45,380 nucleotides of DNA from a virus, in the IMG/VR virus record IMGVR_UViG_3300021478_000006, positions 1-45,380 of that record, one strand, 5' to 3'. A model generated the notes under the pieces. It searched no databases, had not been told where the DNA came from, and saw only the letters and a program-made list of their open reading frames with translations. Position numbers and translations under genes: made by a program. Below are positions 22,748 to 29,400 of this stretch, piece after piece. Positions within the stretch are counted from its first letter, which is position 1, and each line of letters opens with the position of its first letter.

Positions 22748-22990
22748 ATGACACCGATAGAAAGATTGCATTCGGAACATGAGGCTTATAAACAAAGCTA
22801 TGCTTCCGGCATTGCTGATGAGCGGAATCGCATCATGGGCATATTAGAAGATACAACGGATGGTGTTTCTCCCATAGGATTAGTGCGCCCAGTAATAAAT
22901 GACGCGACTAACAGAATTCTACACGACAACATGACACAATCACCGCCCAAGCGCACTTGGACGCATGAGACAGATATCAGCGCGGATTAA
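22748..22990 (+). CDS. hypothetical small protein
   Basis: An 80-aa protein; helical N-terminus (ERLHSEHEAYKQSYASGIAD). It starts one base after the nuclease gene. No family recognised. Confidence 0.52.
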   Translation: MTPIERLHSEHEAYKQSYASGIADERNRIMGILEDTTDGVSPIGLVRPVINDATNRILHDNMTQSPPKRTWTHETDISAD

Positions 22991-22991
22991 T

Positions 22992-23306
22992 ATGAAACAC
23001 TTATTTTTACTCTTATTATGCCTTCCGTGTCATGGGCAGGTAATAAACATCGTTCATATTGACATCAACGCCACCAATATCGCGGGTATATCGTACGACC
23101 ACGTATGGCTTATAGCCGCGCCTATATGTCCCGGTAGCAATTACGTATTTGAAACTGAGACCTTCACATGGTTCGGTCAGCCACAATGGAACGCCGTGGG
23201 CCAATTCACGCCGAAATACATGGCTGGCGGCACGGATGTTTACGTAACCAACGGCGCGTTGCACGTATTCAGGTCGAAGATGCTACTTCCACCACCAAAG
23301 TTATGA
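22992..23306 (+). CDS. small secreted or envelope protein
   Basis: A 104-aa protein. Residues 1-16 (MKHLFLLLLCLPCHGQ) are a Sec-type signal peptide, perhaps with a lipobox. The rest is beta-rich (VHIDINATNIAGISYDHVWL). Likely exported to periplasm or surface; function unknown. Start ATG 22992 is preferred because it gives the signal peptide directly. Confidence 0.58.
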   Translation: MKHLFLLLLCLPCHGQVINIVHIDINATNIAGISYDHVWLIAAPICPGSNYVFETETFTWFGQPQWNAVGQFTPKYMAGGTDVYVTNGALHVFRSKMLLPPPKL

Positions 23307-23335
23307 ACGAACAAGAACAACGCGAGCGATTATGA
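23303..23335 (+). pseudogene. 10-codon start stub before an HNH gene
   Basis: ATG 23303 to TGA 23333-23335 reads MNEQEQRERL. It overlaps the upstream stop and the downstream HNH start, both by ATGA. Its sequence resembles the start of the gene after the HNH (MNTEQTALEKEL at 23775). I infer that it is the severed 5' end of that gene, left when the HNH gene inserted. Confidence 0.4.
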
Positions 23336-23778
23336 AAGCGAGTCCAAATCAGTTAAAGAATCTTGTCGATACCACAACACATGGTCATTGCATTGGCGGA
23401 TGGTCGCCCGAATACTCGGTATGGCAGGCTGCAAAGAAGCGTATCTCGAATCCTAACTCGAAATATTACGAGCGTTATGGCGGTCGCGGAATCAGTATGT
23501 GCGCTCGCTGGTTCAATTCGTTCGAGAATTTTTTAAAAGATATGGGGCCGCGTCCCGATGGGTATTGCCTCGAACGCATTGACAATGACGGAAACTATGA
23601 GCCCGGAAACTGCAAGTGGGCAACTCGTTTGGAACAGCTAAACAATACAAGCATAAACCGTAGATTCACTTTCCAAGGCCAAGACCGAACCTTTTCTGAA
23701 TGGGCAAGGATTCTTGGAGTTGGCCGAAACACCATTAAATACCGAGTCGAAAAATGGGGAACCCTGAAAAGATTATGA
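23332..23778 (+). CDS. HNH-superfamily homing endonuclease (YGGRGI type)
   Basis: A 148-aa protein. SPEYSVWQAAKKRISNPNSK, YERYGGRGISMCARW, DMGPRPDGYCLERIDNDGNY and EPGNCKWAT are the fixed motifs of this phage HNH-like family. The C-terminus (FSEWARILGVGRNTIKYRVE) is a helix-turn-helix for target recognition. It sits between two accessory genes, coupled by ATGA on both sides. Confidence 0.82.
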   Translation: MKASPNQLKNLVDTTTHGHCIGGWSPEYSVWQAAKKRISNPNSKYYERYGGRGISMCARWFNSFENFLKDMGPRPDGYCLERIDNDGNYEPGNCKWATRLEQLNNTSINRRFTFQGQDRTFSEWARILGVGRNTIKYRVEKWGTLKRL

Positions 23779-24386
23779 ACACCGAACAAACCGCTCTTGA
23801 AAAGGAACTGCATGACACGCTCTCTAGCGACAGGACGTTTTCAGAAATTGCTAAACTTATCCTCGCCCGCGAGAAGGGTCTCAGGGACGAACTAAAATCT
23901 GAAAAGCAAATGTTGGTCGAGAAGAATATCACGGCCAATACGTTTATGAATCAGGTCAAGCGATTGCAGCAAGAAATCACAGCCATAGAAACTGGAATTA
24001 AAAACGAGTTTAAGCATGAATCAGGAGCTTATTTCTCGCTGGCCAATGAAAACTTTTATTGCAAAGTGTGCAGAAAAGACATGGGCAAAGATTACTACTC
24101 AAAACACGAGACGGCCACCCCATTATCAGAAGAACACGCAAGTTCATTACTTCAATCAGGAATGGCACATATCGAAACAAAACAACCCGCCCCACCCACT
24201 GACGCTGTGAAAGTGCCGAAGGGGTATGAGATTGAAAGTCCAAGCGGAGAATATGTGCGCGAAGATTGGCTAAACCTAATCGATGGAGTATGGGCAAAAG
24301 TTCAGGTATGGGACTACCCAATTAACACATATCAAGGCCCACGCATCTTCGCCCGCCCCATCACAAACGAGAGGAAAGAGGGATGA
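23775..24386 (+). CDS. hypothetical protein with coiled coil and CxxC
   Basis: A 203-aa protein starting at ATG 23775, overlapping the HNH stop. Residues about 1-75 form a long coiled coil (LAREKGLRDELKSEKQMLVE). A CKVCRKDM pair lies near 100. The C-terminal half (VPKGYEIESPSGEYVREDWL) is strand-rich. Function unknown. Confidence 0.58.
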   Translation: MNTEQTALEKELHDTLSSDRTFSEIAKLILAREKGLRDELKSEKQMLVEKNITANTFMNQVKRLQQEITAIETGIKNEFKHESGAYFSLANENFYCKVCRKDMGKDYYSKHETATPLSEEHASSLLQSGMAHIETKQPAPPTDAVKVPKGYEIESPSGEYVREDWLNLIDGVWAKVQVWDYPINTYQGPRIFARPITNERKEG

Positions 24387-24586
24387 ATAGAATTCTAGTA
24401 TCCTCAACATTTGGTTCATGTTGTTTAACAATCATATTTTTAGTAAGGTATGAGCATGGATATCAAGAATGGCCAACGGCGTCTATTGCGTTTTCTACTG
24501 GTATGTTATGGGCACTATTGATTTCAGAGATAAGTAGCTTTAAACAACCACGCACATTGAGAAGAAAGGCACCACATGAAAAGTGA
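24383..24586 (+). CDS. small membrane protein
   Basis: A 67-aa protein with two hydrophobic stretches (SSTFGSCCLTIIFLV and ASIAFSTGMLWALLI) and a basic tail (KQPRTLRRKAPHEK). Coupled ATGA to the previous gene. Function unknown. Confidence 0.52.
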   Translation: MNRILVSSTFGSCCLTIIFLVRYEHGYQEWPTASIAFSTGMLWALLISEISSFKQPRTLRRKAPHEK

Positions 24587-24836
24587 AATACAACCTTGTC
24601 CGTTTTTCGGTGAGCCAGCAGAACTTGATATGCAACGCGGTTACTCTCAATATCCGTGTGGTGAGCGTGGCACCGCAGTTGCAATAACCTGCTCAAAATG
24701 TCCATGCGATATGAGCCTTTGCACAGAAGATTATCTAGGCGATTTACCAGAGACACTCGCCGAATGGCTTACGGAGGCATGGAATAAACGAGCCGCCTCC
24801 CGCAAACTTCTAGCTGAACAGGAGGGTTGGGGATGA
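24576..24836 (+). CDS. Lar-like zinc protein missing one cysteine
   Basis: An 86-aa protein with the Lar/restriction-alleviation layout: an N-terminal PCPFFG motif, a second pair CSKCPC, and a C-terminal LAEWLTEAWNKRA. The canonical first motif is PCPFCG; here the second Cys is Phe, so one zinc ligand is lost. Family members in lambdoid phages modulate host restriction, but many relatives have unknown roles. Confidence 0.6.
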   Translation: MKSEIQPCPFFGEPAELDMQRGYSQYPCGERGTAVAITCSKCPCDMSLCTEDYLGDLPETLAEWLTEAWNKRAASRKLLAEQEGWG

Positions 24837-25204
24837 GCAGAGGACATCATTTTACGCATTGCCAGTATTGCAACCGCGAGTATGTGTGCGGGGACTGCAT
24901 CACATCCGATTGCGAATTGGGCCACAACCGTAAACGTTGCGAGCATTATCAGGCGCACATCGGACAGCAAAAGGCGCAAGCTCACCTGATGGAAAAGCTG
25001 TTCGACAATCCCGACAAGAAGAAGGCAGGTGTTGCTAGGATGCTTGCCGGAATGAATTGGGATTCGGTCTGCGAGTCTCTTAGCAATGGAGAACTTGCCG
25101 AGGAATTGAAAATCAAAGTATGGGCAGAGCAGACACTCGGAACATACGAAATTGCTTTGATTGAGCAAGCTATTGAACGACTTAACAAAAAAGACACCAA
25201 ATGA
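24833..25204 (+). CDS. cysteine-rich protein with helical tail
   Basis: A 123-aa protein. HCQYCNREYVCGDCITSDCE and CEHY give several Cys/His ligands; the rest is helical (QQKAQAHLMEKLFDNPDKKK). ATG overlaps the Lar-like stop. Function unknown. Confidence 0.55.
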   Translation: MSRGHHFTHCQYCNREYVCGDCITSDCELGHNRKRCEHYQAHIGQQKAQAHLMEKLFDNPDKKKAGVARMLAGMNWDSVCESLSNGELAEELKIKVWAEQTLGTYEIALIEQAIERLNKKDTK

Positions 25205-25494
25205 CCACCACTAACACCGACGAACTGGAAAAGGCTGTGGAGCGGCTTCAATGGTTATACTATCAAGGATTACCAATTGAAAAAGCACCAATGAATATAA
25301 TCCTCACCGCCCTCCCCTCCTTGCAGGCTCGACTTGCGGCGGCTGAAGGGAGGTTGGAGAAAATGCGTAATGCCTCTAAACAATTATTCGAGGGCAAGCA
25401 CGAGCAAAACGCTTGGGGTATTACGATAACAATATATGGCCCAACCTTCCTTGAAGCGATTGACTCCATTCCAACTACAAACCGAAATGAATAA
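25201..25494 (+). CDS. hypothetical protein
   Basis: A 97-aa protein, helical and acidic (DELEKAVERLQWLYYQGLPI; LQARLAAAEGRLEKMRNASK). ATGA-coupled upstream. Unknown function. Confidence 0.52.
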   Translation: MTTTNTDELEKAVERLQWLYYQGLPIEKAPMNIILTALPSLQARLAAAEGRLEKMRNASKQLFEGKHEQNAWGITITIYGPTFLEAIDSIPTTNRNE

Positions 25495-25744
25495 ACAAAT
25501 AAAACATATCATAATTACCATGACGCTATTCCTTGTAGGTATAGCAATAGGAATGCGTATTGAATGGTCTAAAAGTCACTATATTATGCCAAAAGAAGTG
25601 TTCTTTTATAATTGCCGAATCTCAGAAAGCTGTTTTGATATTGTGGCAAAACATGTAAATAACCAAGAAAAAGGCACAAATGATTGGTATTTCAATGGCT
25701 ATTTCTTCCAGTCTAACTTGTCTAATACTACACAAAAACCATGA
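25487..25744 (+). CDS. single-pass membrane protein
   Basis: An 85-aa protein; residues 6-25 (KHIIITMTLFLVGIAIGMRI) span the membrane. The outer part has two Cys (FYNCRISESCFD) that could form a disulfide. Function unknown. Confidence 0.52.
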   Translation: MNKQIKHIIITMTLFLVGIAIGMRIEWSKSHYIMPKEVFFYNCRISESCFDIVAKHVNNQEKGTNDWYFNGYFFQSNLSNTTQKP

Positions 25745-26043
25745 AGTCCACAGACCAAATCATCATTGAGAATCTTACAACGGAGCTTGAACAGCTAAAG
25801 AAAGAGCACCTCCACTTATGCTCAAGTTCGGCAGATGACCAAGATATTATAGAACATCTTGAGAAGGAGATTCAGTCTTCGAAAGATGTGCTTACGAATC
25901 TTGCGAATAGCGCGGCATGTCTTTATAGCGATACCACTGATGCCATGGGTGAGAGCTTGGGTGCATCACGGCAGATGTTAAGGGGCGACTTAAGGGCGGC
26001 TAATGAACTGCTCAACCCTGCATACAAGGAACGAAATGAGTGA
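25741..26043 (+). CDS. hypothetical coiled-coil protein
   Basis: A 100-aa protein. The first 60 residues are coiled coil (ENLTTELEQLKKEHLHLCSS; DIIEHLEKEIQSSKDVLTNL). Its stop lies inside the first codons of the next, transposon-split gene. Confidence 0.52.
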   Translation: MKSTDQIIIENLTTELEQLKKEHLHLCSSSADDQDIIEHLEKEIQSSKDVLTNLANSAACLYSDTTDAMGESLGASRQMLRGDLRAANELLNPAYKERNE

Positions 26044-26087
26044 TTGCGGCTGCATCGACAAAATACGGGAGAATTTACTTAAGCATT
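26036..26087 (+). pseudogene. 5' fragment of phage gene split by IS1595 insertion
   Basis: Begins at ATG 26036 (MSDCGCIDKIRENLLKH) and is cut after 26087, the last base of the target duplication. As it stands, the frame runs 10 codons into the transposon and stops at 26117-26119. Joined to 28191 onward it gives a 73-aa protein with an N-terminal CGC and a C-terminal CPFC zinc motif, a common small phage architecture. Confidence 0.88.
26080..26087. repeat. target-site duplication, left copy (TAAGCATT)
   Basis: TAAGCATT directly flanks the left inverted repeat and is repeated exactly at 28183-28190. Eight bases is the duplication length typical of IS1595-family transposition. Confidence 0.93.
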
Positions 26088-26130
26088 GGGAATTATATAC
26101 AAAACAACCCTTTAAATAGCGTCAAAAGCC

Positions 26131-26160
26131 TTGTTTTCAACGAGTTTCGTCCTCTACAGT
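26131..26160 (+). promoter_or_regulatory. candidate promoter of the passenger gene
   Basis: TTGTTT (26131-26136), 18-bp spacer, TACAGT (26155-26160), then 26 nt to ATG 26187, with AGGGG about 8 nt before the ATG. It lies inside the transposon, so the passenger can be expressed wherever the element lands. Confidence 0.4.
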
Positions 26161-26186
26161 TTCCAAAAACCAAAAGGGGCACGAAT

Positions 26187-27038
26187 ATGACCGTTTTAGC
26201 AGGAATAATATGTCCGGATGGAATTGTCATTGCGGCGGATAGTCTGGCGATGGAAACCGCCGCTGGGTCACATTCAGAAATTGATAAAATCGCCGTCATT
26301 AATTTCAGGGTTGACCAAGCCTTGGTAGCCCAATCTGGGTTGACCTCAATCACCAACAGGATTGTAGAATTAATTCAGGAACGGGCAAAAGGCGTCCAAA
26401 TCACGAGTCCGAAAATTGTTACTGATATTGTTGAGGATTCAATACGTGCCGCAAAAGTTAAGCTGGATGACGACCAAAAGAATTATGTGAGAGATTACGG
26501 CGGGGCACACCTCATGCTTGCATTTTATGCAAACGGAAAACCGCAACTTTACACGATAAACATTTACGGAAGCGGCATCGTTGACCCCCCCGAACCCACC
26601 GCAACCCTTGGAGTTGGGTCATATCTGGCAACCTATCTTTTGCGCGAATTGCATACGCCACATTCCGAAATCATACTGGCGATAGGGACGCTCATTTACA
26701 CGATAAATAAAGTGAAAGACACTACTCGCTATTGCGGAGGAAAAACAAATATCAAAGTTTTAACTCCCGTGCCGGTATCAGGATGGCATTCCTTGACCGT
26801 TGGAAAATCGACCAATGTGCCACCCATCACGATACAATTAACGGAGCGGAATTTGTCCAAACTGGACAAGCAAACCAGTGAAGCCAGAAACAAAAAGCTA
26901 AAAAGAATCTTGAATCAGGTGGGCAAAAAAGTGTGGCAACGCCATCTGAAACAAGTGGAAATCGAAGAAAAAGCCCGCGAAAAAGGCGAGATAATAAAGT
27001 TCATTTCTACACTTGACAACCCTAAGGATGTAGGGTAA
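26187..27038 (+). CDS. proteasome-beta-fold Ntn hydrolase (transposon passenger)
   Basis: A 283-aa protein. ATG 26187 has AGGGG upstream and puts Thr directly after Met. Methionine removal would expose Thr1. The sequence TVLAGIICPDGIVIAADS gives Asp17, and SHSEIDKIAVI gives Lys33: the three catalytic residues of proteasome beta subunits and HslV at exact spacing. VAQSGLTSITNRIVELIQ fits the loop and helix that follow. About 230 residues form the fold; the C-terminus (residues about 235-283) is basic and helical (RNKKLKRILNQVGKKVWQRH). Likely a self-compartmented threonine peptidase or amidase. No partner ATPase is encoded nearby; substrate unknown. An upstream start at 26040 would block Thr1 and is unlikely. 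Confidence 0.78.
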   Translation: MTVLAGIICPDGIVIAADSLAMETAAGSHSEIDKIAVINFRVDQALVAQSGLTSITNRIVELIQERAKGVQITSPKIVTDIVEDSIRAAKVKLDDDQKNYVRDYGGAHLMLAFYANGKPQLYTINIYGSGIVDPPEPTATLGVGSYLATYLLRELHTPHSEIILAIGTLIYTINKVKDTTRYCGGKTNIKVLTPVPVSGWHSLTVGKSTNVPPITIQLTERNLSKLDKQTSEARNKKLKRILNQVGKKVWQRHLKQVEIEEKAREKGEIIKFISTLDNPKDVG

Positions 27039-27041
27039 TCT
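27013..27041 (+). promoter_or_regulatory. transposase promoter, near-leaderless type
   Basis: TTGACA (27013-27018, perfect), 17-bp spacer, TAATCT (27036-27041), then 9 nt to ATG 27051. It overlaps the last codons of the passenger gene. Confidence 0.65.
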
Positions 27042-27050
27042 GCTACCAGA

Positions 27051-27977
27051 ATGAAAAACGCATTTGCCTTTAAAACGCTGGCCGAGTTTCTTGAACACTT
27101 CAAAGATGAGGAAACGTGCCGTGAACATTTCACGGCCATCCGCTTTGCCAATGGCGAATATTGTCCGCATTGCGGGCATGCCAAGATTCACAAGTTTTCA
27201 GATGGCAAGCGGTATCGTTGCGCCTCTTGCAAACAAGACTTTCGTATCCAGACCGGCACAGTGTTTGGGGAGAGCAAGTTGCCTCTAAAAAAGTGGTTCA
27301 TTGCGATTTACCTGCTGTCCACGAGCAACAAGGGCATTTCCTCCGTGCAACTTGCCAAGCAAGTCGGGGTGACGCAAAAGACCGGATGGTTTATGGACCA
27401 TCGGATTCGTTCCGCGATGAAGCAGAACAAGGGGCAGCTTTTCGGCACTATTGAATGCGATGAAACCTACGTTGGCGGCAAGGAGGGGAACAAGCATAAG
27501 GACAAGAAAAACAAAACATCTCGTGGCAGGAACGCTCAAACAAAGAAGCCCGTTTTTGGAATGAGAAGCCGAGACGGTGAAGTGAGGGCAATGGCCGTTC
27601 CGAACTGCAAAGAAAAACTGATTATGGGAATCATCCAAGAGAACGTCGCGCAGGGAACAACGGTTCATACCGACGAAATGCTGTCCTATCGCAACCTGCC
27701 TTTGGCTGGTTTCTCTCATTTTACCATCCGCCACGGATTGAGGGAGTATGCAAGGGGTGAATGTCACACAAACAGCATCGAATCGTTCTGGGCGTTGTTT
27801 AAGCGCGGTTATCATGGTATTTATCATTGGATGAGTCCGAAGCACATGCAGCGTTACGTTGACGAAAGCGTGTTCCGCGTGAATCGCCGGGAAGAACCGA
27901 TGAACAGCATCTTTGCGGAACTGGTGGCGAACATGGCGAAGGGCCAACAACTCCCCTACAAAGAATTGACCGCATGA
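27051..27977 (+). CDS. IS1595-family transposase (ISXO2-like DDE)
   Basis: A 308-aa protein, full length for the family. An N-terminal zinc ribbon has CPHCGH at 38-43 and CASC at 57-60. A helix-turn-helix follows (ISSVQLAKQVGVTQKTGWFM). The catalytic acids lie in TIECDETYVGG (Asp137), TVHTDEMLSY (Asp208) and HTNSIESFWALFKRG (Glu244), the ISXO2-like pattern. No frameshift or stop, so it appears active. It cuts and joins the GGGAATT ends of the element. Confidence 0.93.
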   Translation: MKNAFAFKTLAEFLEHFKDEETCREHFTAIRFANGEYCPHCGHAKIHKFSDGKRYRCASCKQDFRIQTGTVFGESKLPLKKWFIAIYLLSTSNKGISSVQLAKQVGVTQKTGWFMDHRIRSAMKQNKGQLFGTIECDETYVGGKEGNKHKDKKNKTSRGRNAQTKKPVFGMRSRDGEVRAMAVPNCKEKLIMGIIQENVAQGTTVHTDEMLSYRNLPLAGFSHFTIRHGLREYARGECHTNSIESFWALFKRGYHGIYHWMSPKHMQRYVDESVFRVNRREEPMNSIFAELVANMAKGQQLPYKELTA

Positions 27978-28126
27978 GCAGACCGAAAAAATTACATCCC
28001 CCTTTAAAAGGAGATTTCAACAGCATTCTCAAGGCGATTGCCGCTGGGACTGGCAAGGTCAAACCGCCAGTGAAGAAGGCTAAGACAGTGCAAGCTATTG
28101 CCAAGCCAGTGACCCCCAAGAAATGA
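27974..28126 (+). CDS. small basic accessory ORF of the transposon
   Basis: A 50-aa frame overlapping the transposase stop by ATGA. Lys/Pro-rich (MSRPKKLHPPLKGDFNSILK, then VKPPVKKAKTVQ). Small basic ORFs are often found after IS1595 transposases; the function is unknown. Translation is probably coupled to the transposase. Confidence 0.6.
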   Translation: MSRPKKLHPPLKGDFNSILKAIAAGTGKVKPPVKKAKTVQAIAKPVTPKK

Positions 28127-28168
28127 GCCATGCCCCCGCCACGCGAAAGAAACGGCCAAGGGTAATAA

Positions 28169-28182
28169 TGTATATAATTCCC
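28169..28182. repeat. right terminal inverted repeat of the transposon
   Basis: TGTATATAATTCCC is the exact reverse complement of GGGAATTATATACA at 26088-26101. Next to it lies the right target duplication TAAGCATT (28183-28190). Beyond the 14 bases the two ends diverge. Confidence 0.93.
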
Positions 28183-28357
28183 TAAGCATTATCAGGCTGA
28201 CGAAATCGAACTTGATCTTGGGCAATTCATCAACCTCTCCACCGGCAAAACCACGACCAGTTATCAACCGCTGAGGTTCAAAGCGATTAAAGGTAAAAAG
28301 AAAACCAAAGGGCATGTGGACTTTAAATATTGCCCATTCTGCAAGAAGGAATTATGA
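28183..28357 (+). pseudogene. 3' fragment of phage gene split by IS1595 insertion
   Basis: Bases 28183-28190 are the right target duplication; from 28191 the phage frame resumes (QADEIELDLGQFINLS) and ends with HVDFKYCPFCKKEL at TGA 28355-28357. The C-terminal CPFC pairs with the N-terminal CGC of the 5' fragment. The stop overlaps the next gene by ATGA, as in the rest of the operon. The fragment has no start of its own. Confidence 0.88.
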
Positions 28358-28668
28358 AAACCTTATATGATTATATCAAAGAAAAGGCCACACTGGAGGG
28401 CAACTCATCGCGAGATTGGCAGGCATCTAATCCCGGTTGTGAACAACAGCATTACCGGGCTGGCGCATCTAATTGTTGCCTTGAGATATTAGATTGGATG
28501 GAACGAAATCCAGAGACGGAGAATGAGCGTGTTGCAAGACTCGTTACGCAAACGCACATTGATAGCTACAGGCAGGGGCGTGAATCAGTATTTAAGGAGC
28601 TTGAGAGGTTCTCCAAAAGCTATGGGGCTGACTCGAATCCACCGTCACCTGCCACGCGCCAAGATTAG
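28354..28668 (+). CDS. hypothetical protein, end of early operon
   Basis: A 104-aa protein starting at ATG 28354. Helical (TLYDYIKEKATLEGNSSRDW; TQTHIDSYRQGRESVFKELE) with a CC pair in the middle. Its 3' end overlaps the convergent lipoprotein gene by 77 bases. No terminator is seen here. Function unknown. Confidence 0.55.
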   Translation: MKTLYDYIKEKATLEGNSSRDWQASNPGCEQQHYRAGASNCCLEILDWMERNPETENERVARLVTQTHIDSYRQGRESVFKELERFSKSYGADSNPPSPATRQD

Positions 28669-29311
28669 TAATTGCCGCCACATTGCTCCATGCCACGAGG
28701 TCTTGGCTCTGCTGTATCACTAGCGGCGCATTGGCCCAACCGGCCAGTTGCAGCGTGCCGTCGTTCATTTGGAACAAACCGATTGAGGCGCAGTTTGTTG
28801 GTGTAAAAATGTAATCTGATACCGTCAGCGTTCCGCCAATCGCGGTTTCTCGATAAGTATTCGTCGTATCAATCTCGTTTCCATTCTCATCGATGTAGCT
28901 GGAAATCAAGTAGGGCGGCGGCCAGTTGATTAATGTTCTAACCTCGATGAGGGTTGGCACATTGGTTGGAACATTTACTTGGAACAAATTGGTGTAAGGA
29001 AATGTCGCTAATAACGATAGAGATTGTCCGGTATTGGCAGAATACACATGAATGCCATCAGCAGGCCCAGAGCCGGTGTCGAAGGTAAGGCTTATGGGAA
29101 TCTTAGGAGGGGTCAAAACAACGCTCAGACGCCTCGCTACGGGGAGATTCGCACCGGATTGGGTCTGTACCGGGTTACCGGGCCAGATTGCGCTATAAGG
29201 CGATTTAGGCGGTGTCGTCTTGCATGAGGCCAAGGCGAAAAGGGCAATGCAAAATACCCCTGCGGCAATGTAGATTGGTGCAACATCCCGAATGACAGGC
29301 TTTAGGGCCAT
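28592..29311 (-). CDS. lipoprotein with Verrucomicrobia-like C-terminal domain
   Basis: A 239-aa protein. Residues 12-31 form a signal segment ending in the lipobox LASC (Cys about 30), so it should be lipid-anchored. The C-terminal 55 residues (LQLAGWANAPLVIQQSQDLV then AWSNVAAITNLG) resemble modules repeated in Verrucomicrobia surface proteins, where a strand and DLxxW pattern is common. It is a single minus-strand gene between two plus-strand units, with an operator-like palindrome before its start. It may alter the host surface or block superinfection; this is speculation. Confidence 0.62.
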   Translation of the reverse strand: MALKPVIRDVAPIYIAAGVFCIALFALASCKTTPPKSPYSAIWPGNPVQTQSGANLPVARRLSVVLTPPKIPISLTFDTGSGPADGIHVYSANTGQSLSLLATFPYTNLFQVNVPTNVPTLIEVRTLINWPPPYLISSYIDENGNEIDTTNTYRETAIGGTLTVSDYIFTPTNCASIGLFQMNDGTLQLAGWANAPLVIQQSQDLVAWSNVAAITNLGAWQVTVDSSQPHSFWRTSQAP

Positions 29312-29320
29312 AAAACCGCG

Positions 29321-29334
29321 TCTGACATGTCAGA
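29321..29334. promoter_or_regulatory. 14-bp perfect palindrome, candidate operator
   Basis: TCTGACATGTCAGA is its own reverse complement. It lies 10 bp upstream of the lipoprotein start and 32 bp from the -35 of the divergent 29366 promoter. A minus-strand TAGTAT box lies just upstream, so a dimeric regulator bound here would cover the lipoprotein transcription start. Confidence 0.45.
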
Positions 29335-29365
29335 AATACTATGCAGAATTGCTGACTGAAAGTAG

Positions 29366-29394
29366 TTGACAACCTTTTGGCTAAATCGTAAAGT
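29366..29394 (+). promoter_or_regulatory. strong promoter of leader RNA and small operon
   Basis: TTGACA (29366-29371, perfect), 17-bp spacer, TAAAGT (29389-29394). Expected start near 29401. Unlike most promoters in this genome it precedes a 100-base leader. Confidence 0.68.
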
Positions 29395-29400
29395 CATTTC

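Larger units (their letters stand above)
26088..28182 (+). mobile_element. IS1595-family transposon with Ntn-hydrolase passenger gene
   Basis: A 2,095-bp element bounded by perfect 14-bp inverted repeats, GGGAATTATATACA at 26088-26101 and its complement at 28169-28182, and by 8-bp direct repeats TAAGCATT. It contains, in order and all on the plus strand, a proteasome-like Ntn hydrolase gene, an ISXO2-like DDE transposase gene with its own promoter, and a small basic ORF. Removing the element and one duplication restores the phage gene frame exactly, so the insertion is precise and recent. IS1595 relatives with passenger genes are known; a peptidase-fold passenger is not one I recognise. Confidence 0.93.

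Noticed and set aside
26040-26186. Upstream extension of the Ntn hydrolase from 26040
   Set aside because: It would start outside the transposon, read through the inverted repeat and bury the catalytic Thr1.
27285-27950. 221-aa minus-strand frame opposite the transposase
   Set aside because: It is the antisense of a conserved DDE transposase, with no ribosome site or motif.
28004-28315. Minus-strand frames across the right transposon end
   Set aside because: They cross the inverted repeat and target duplication and have no start signals or recognisable motifs.
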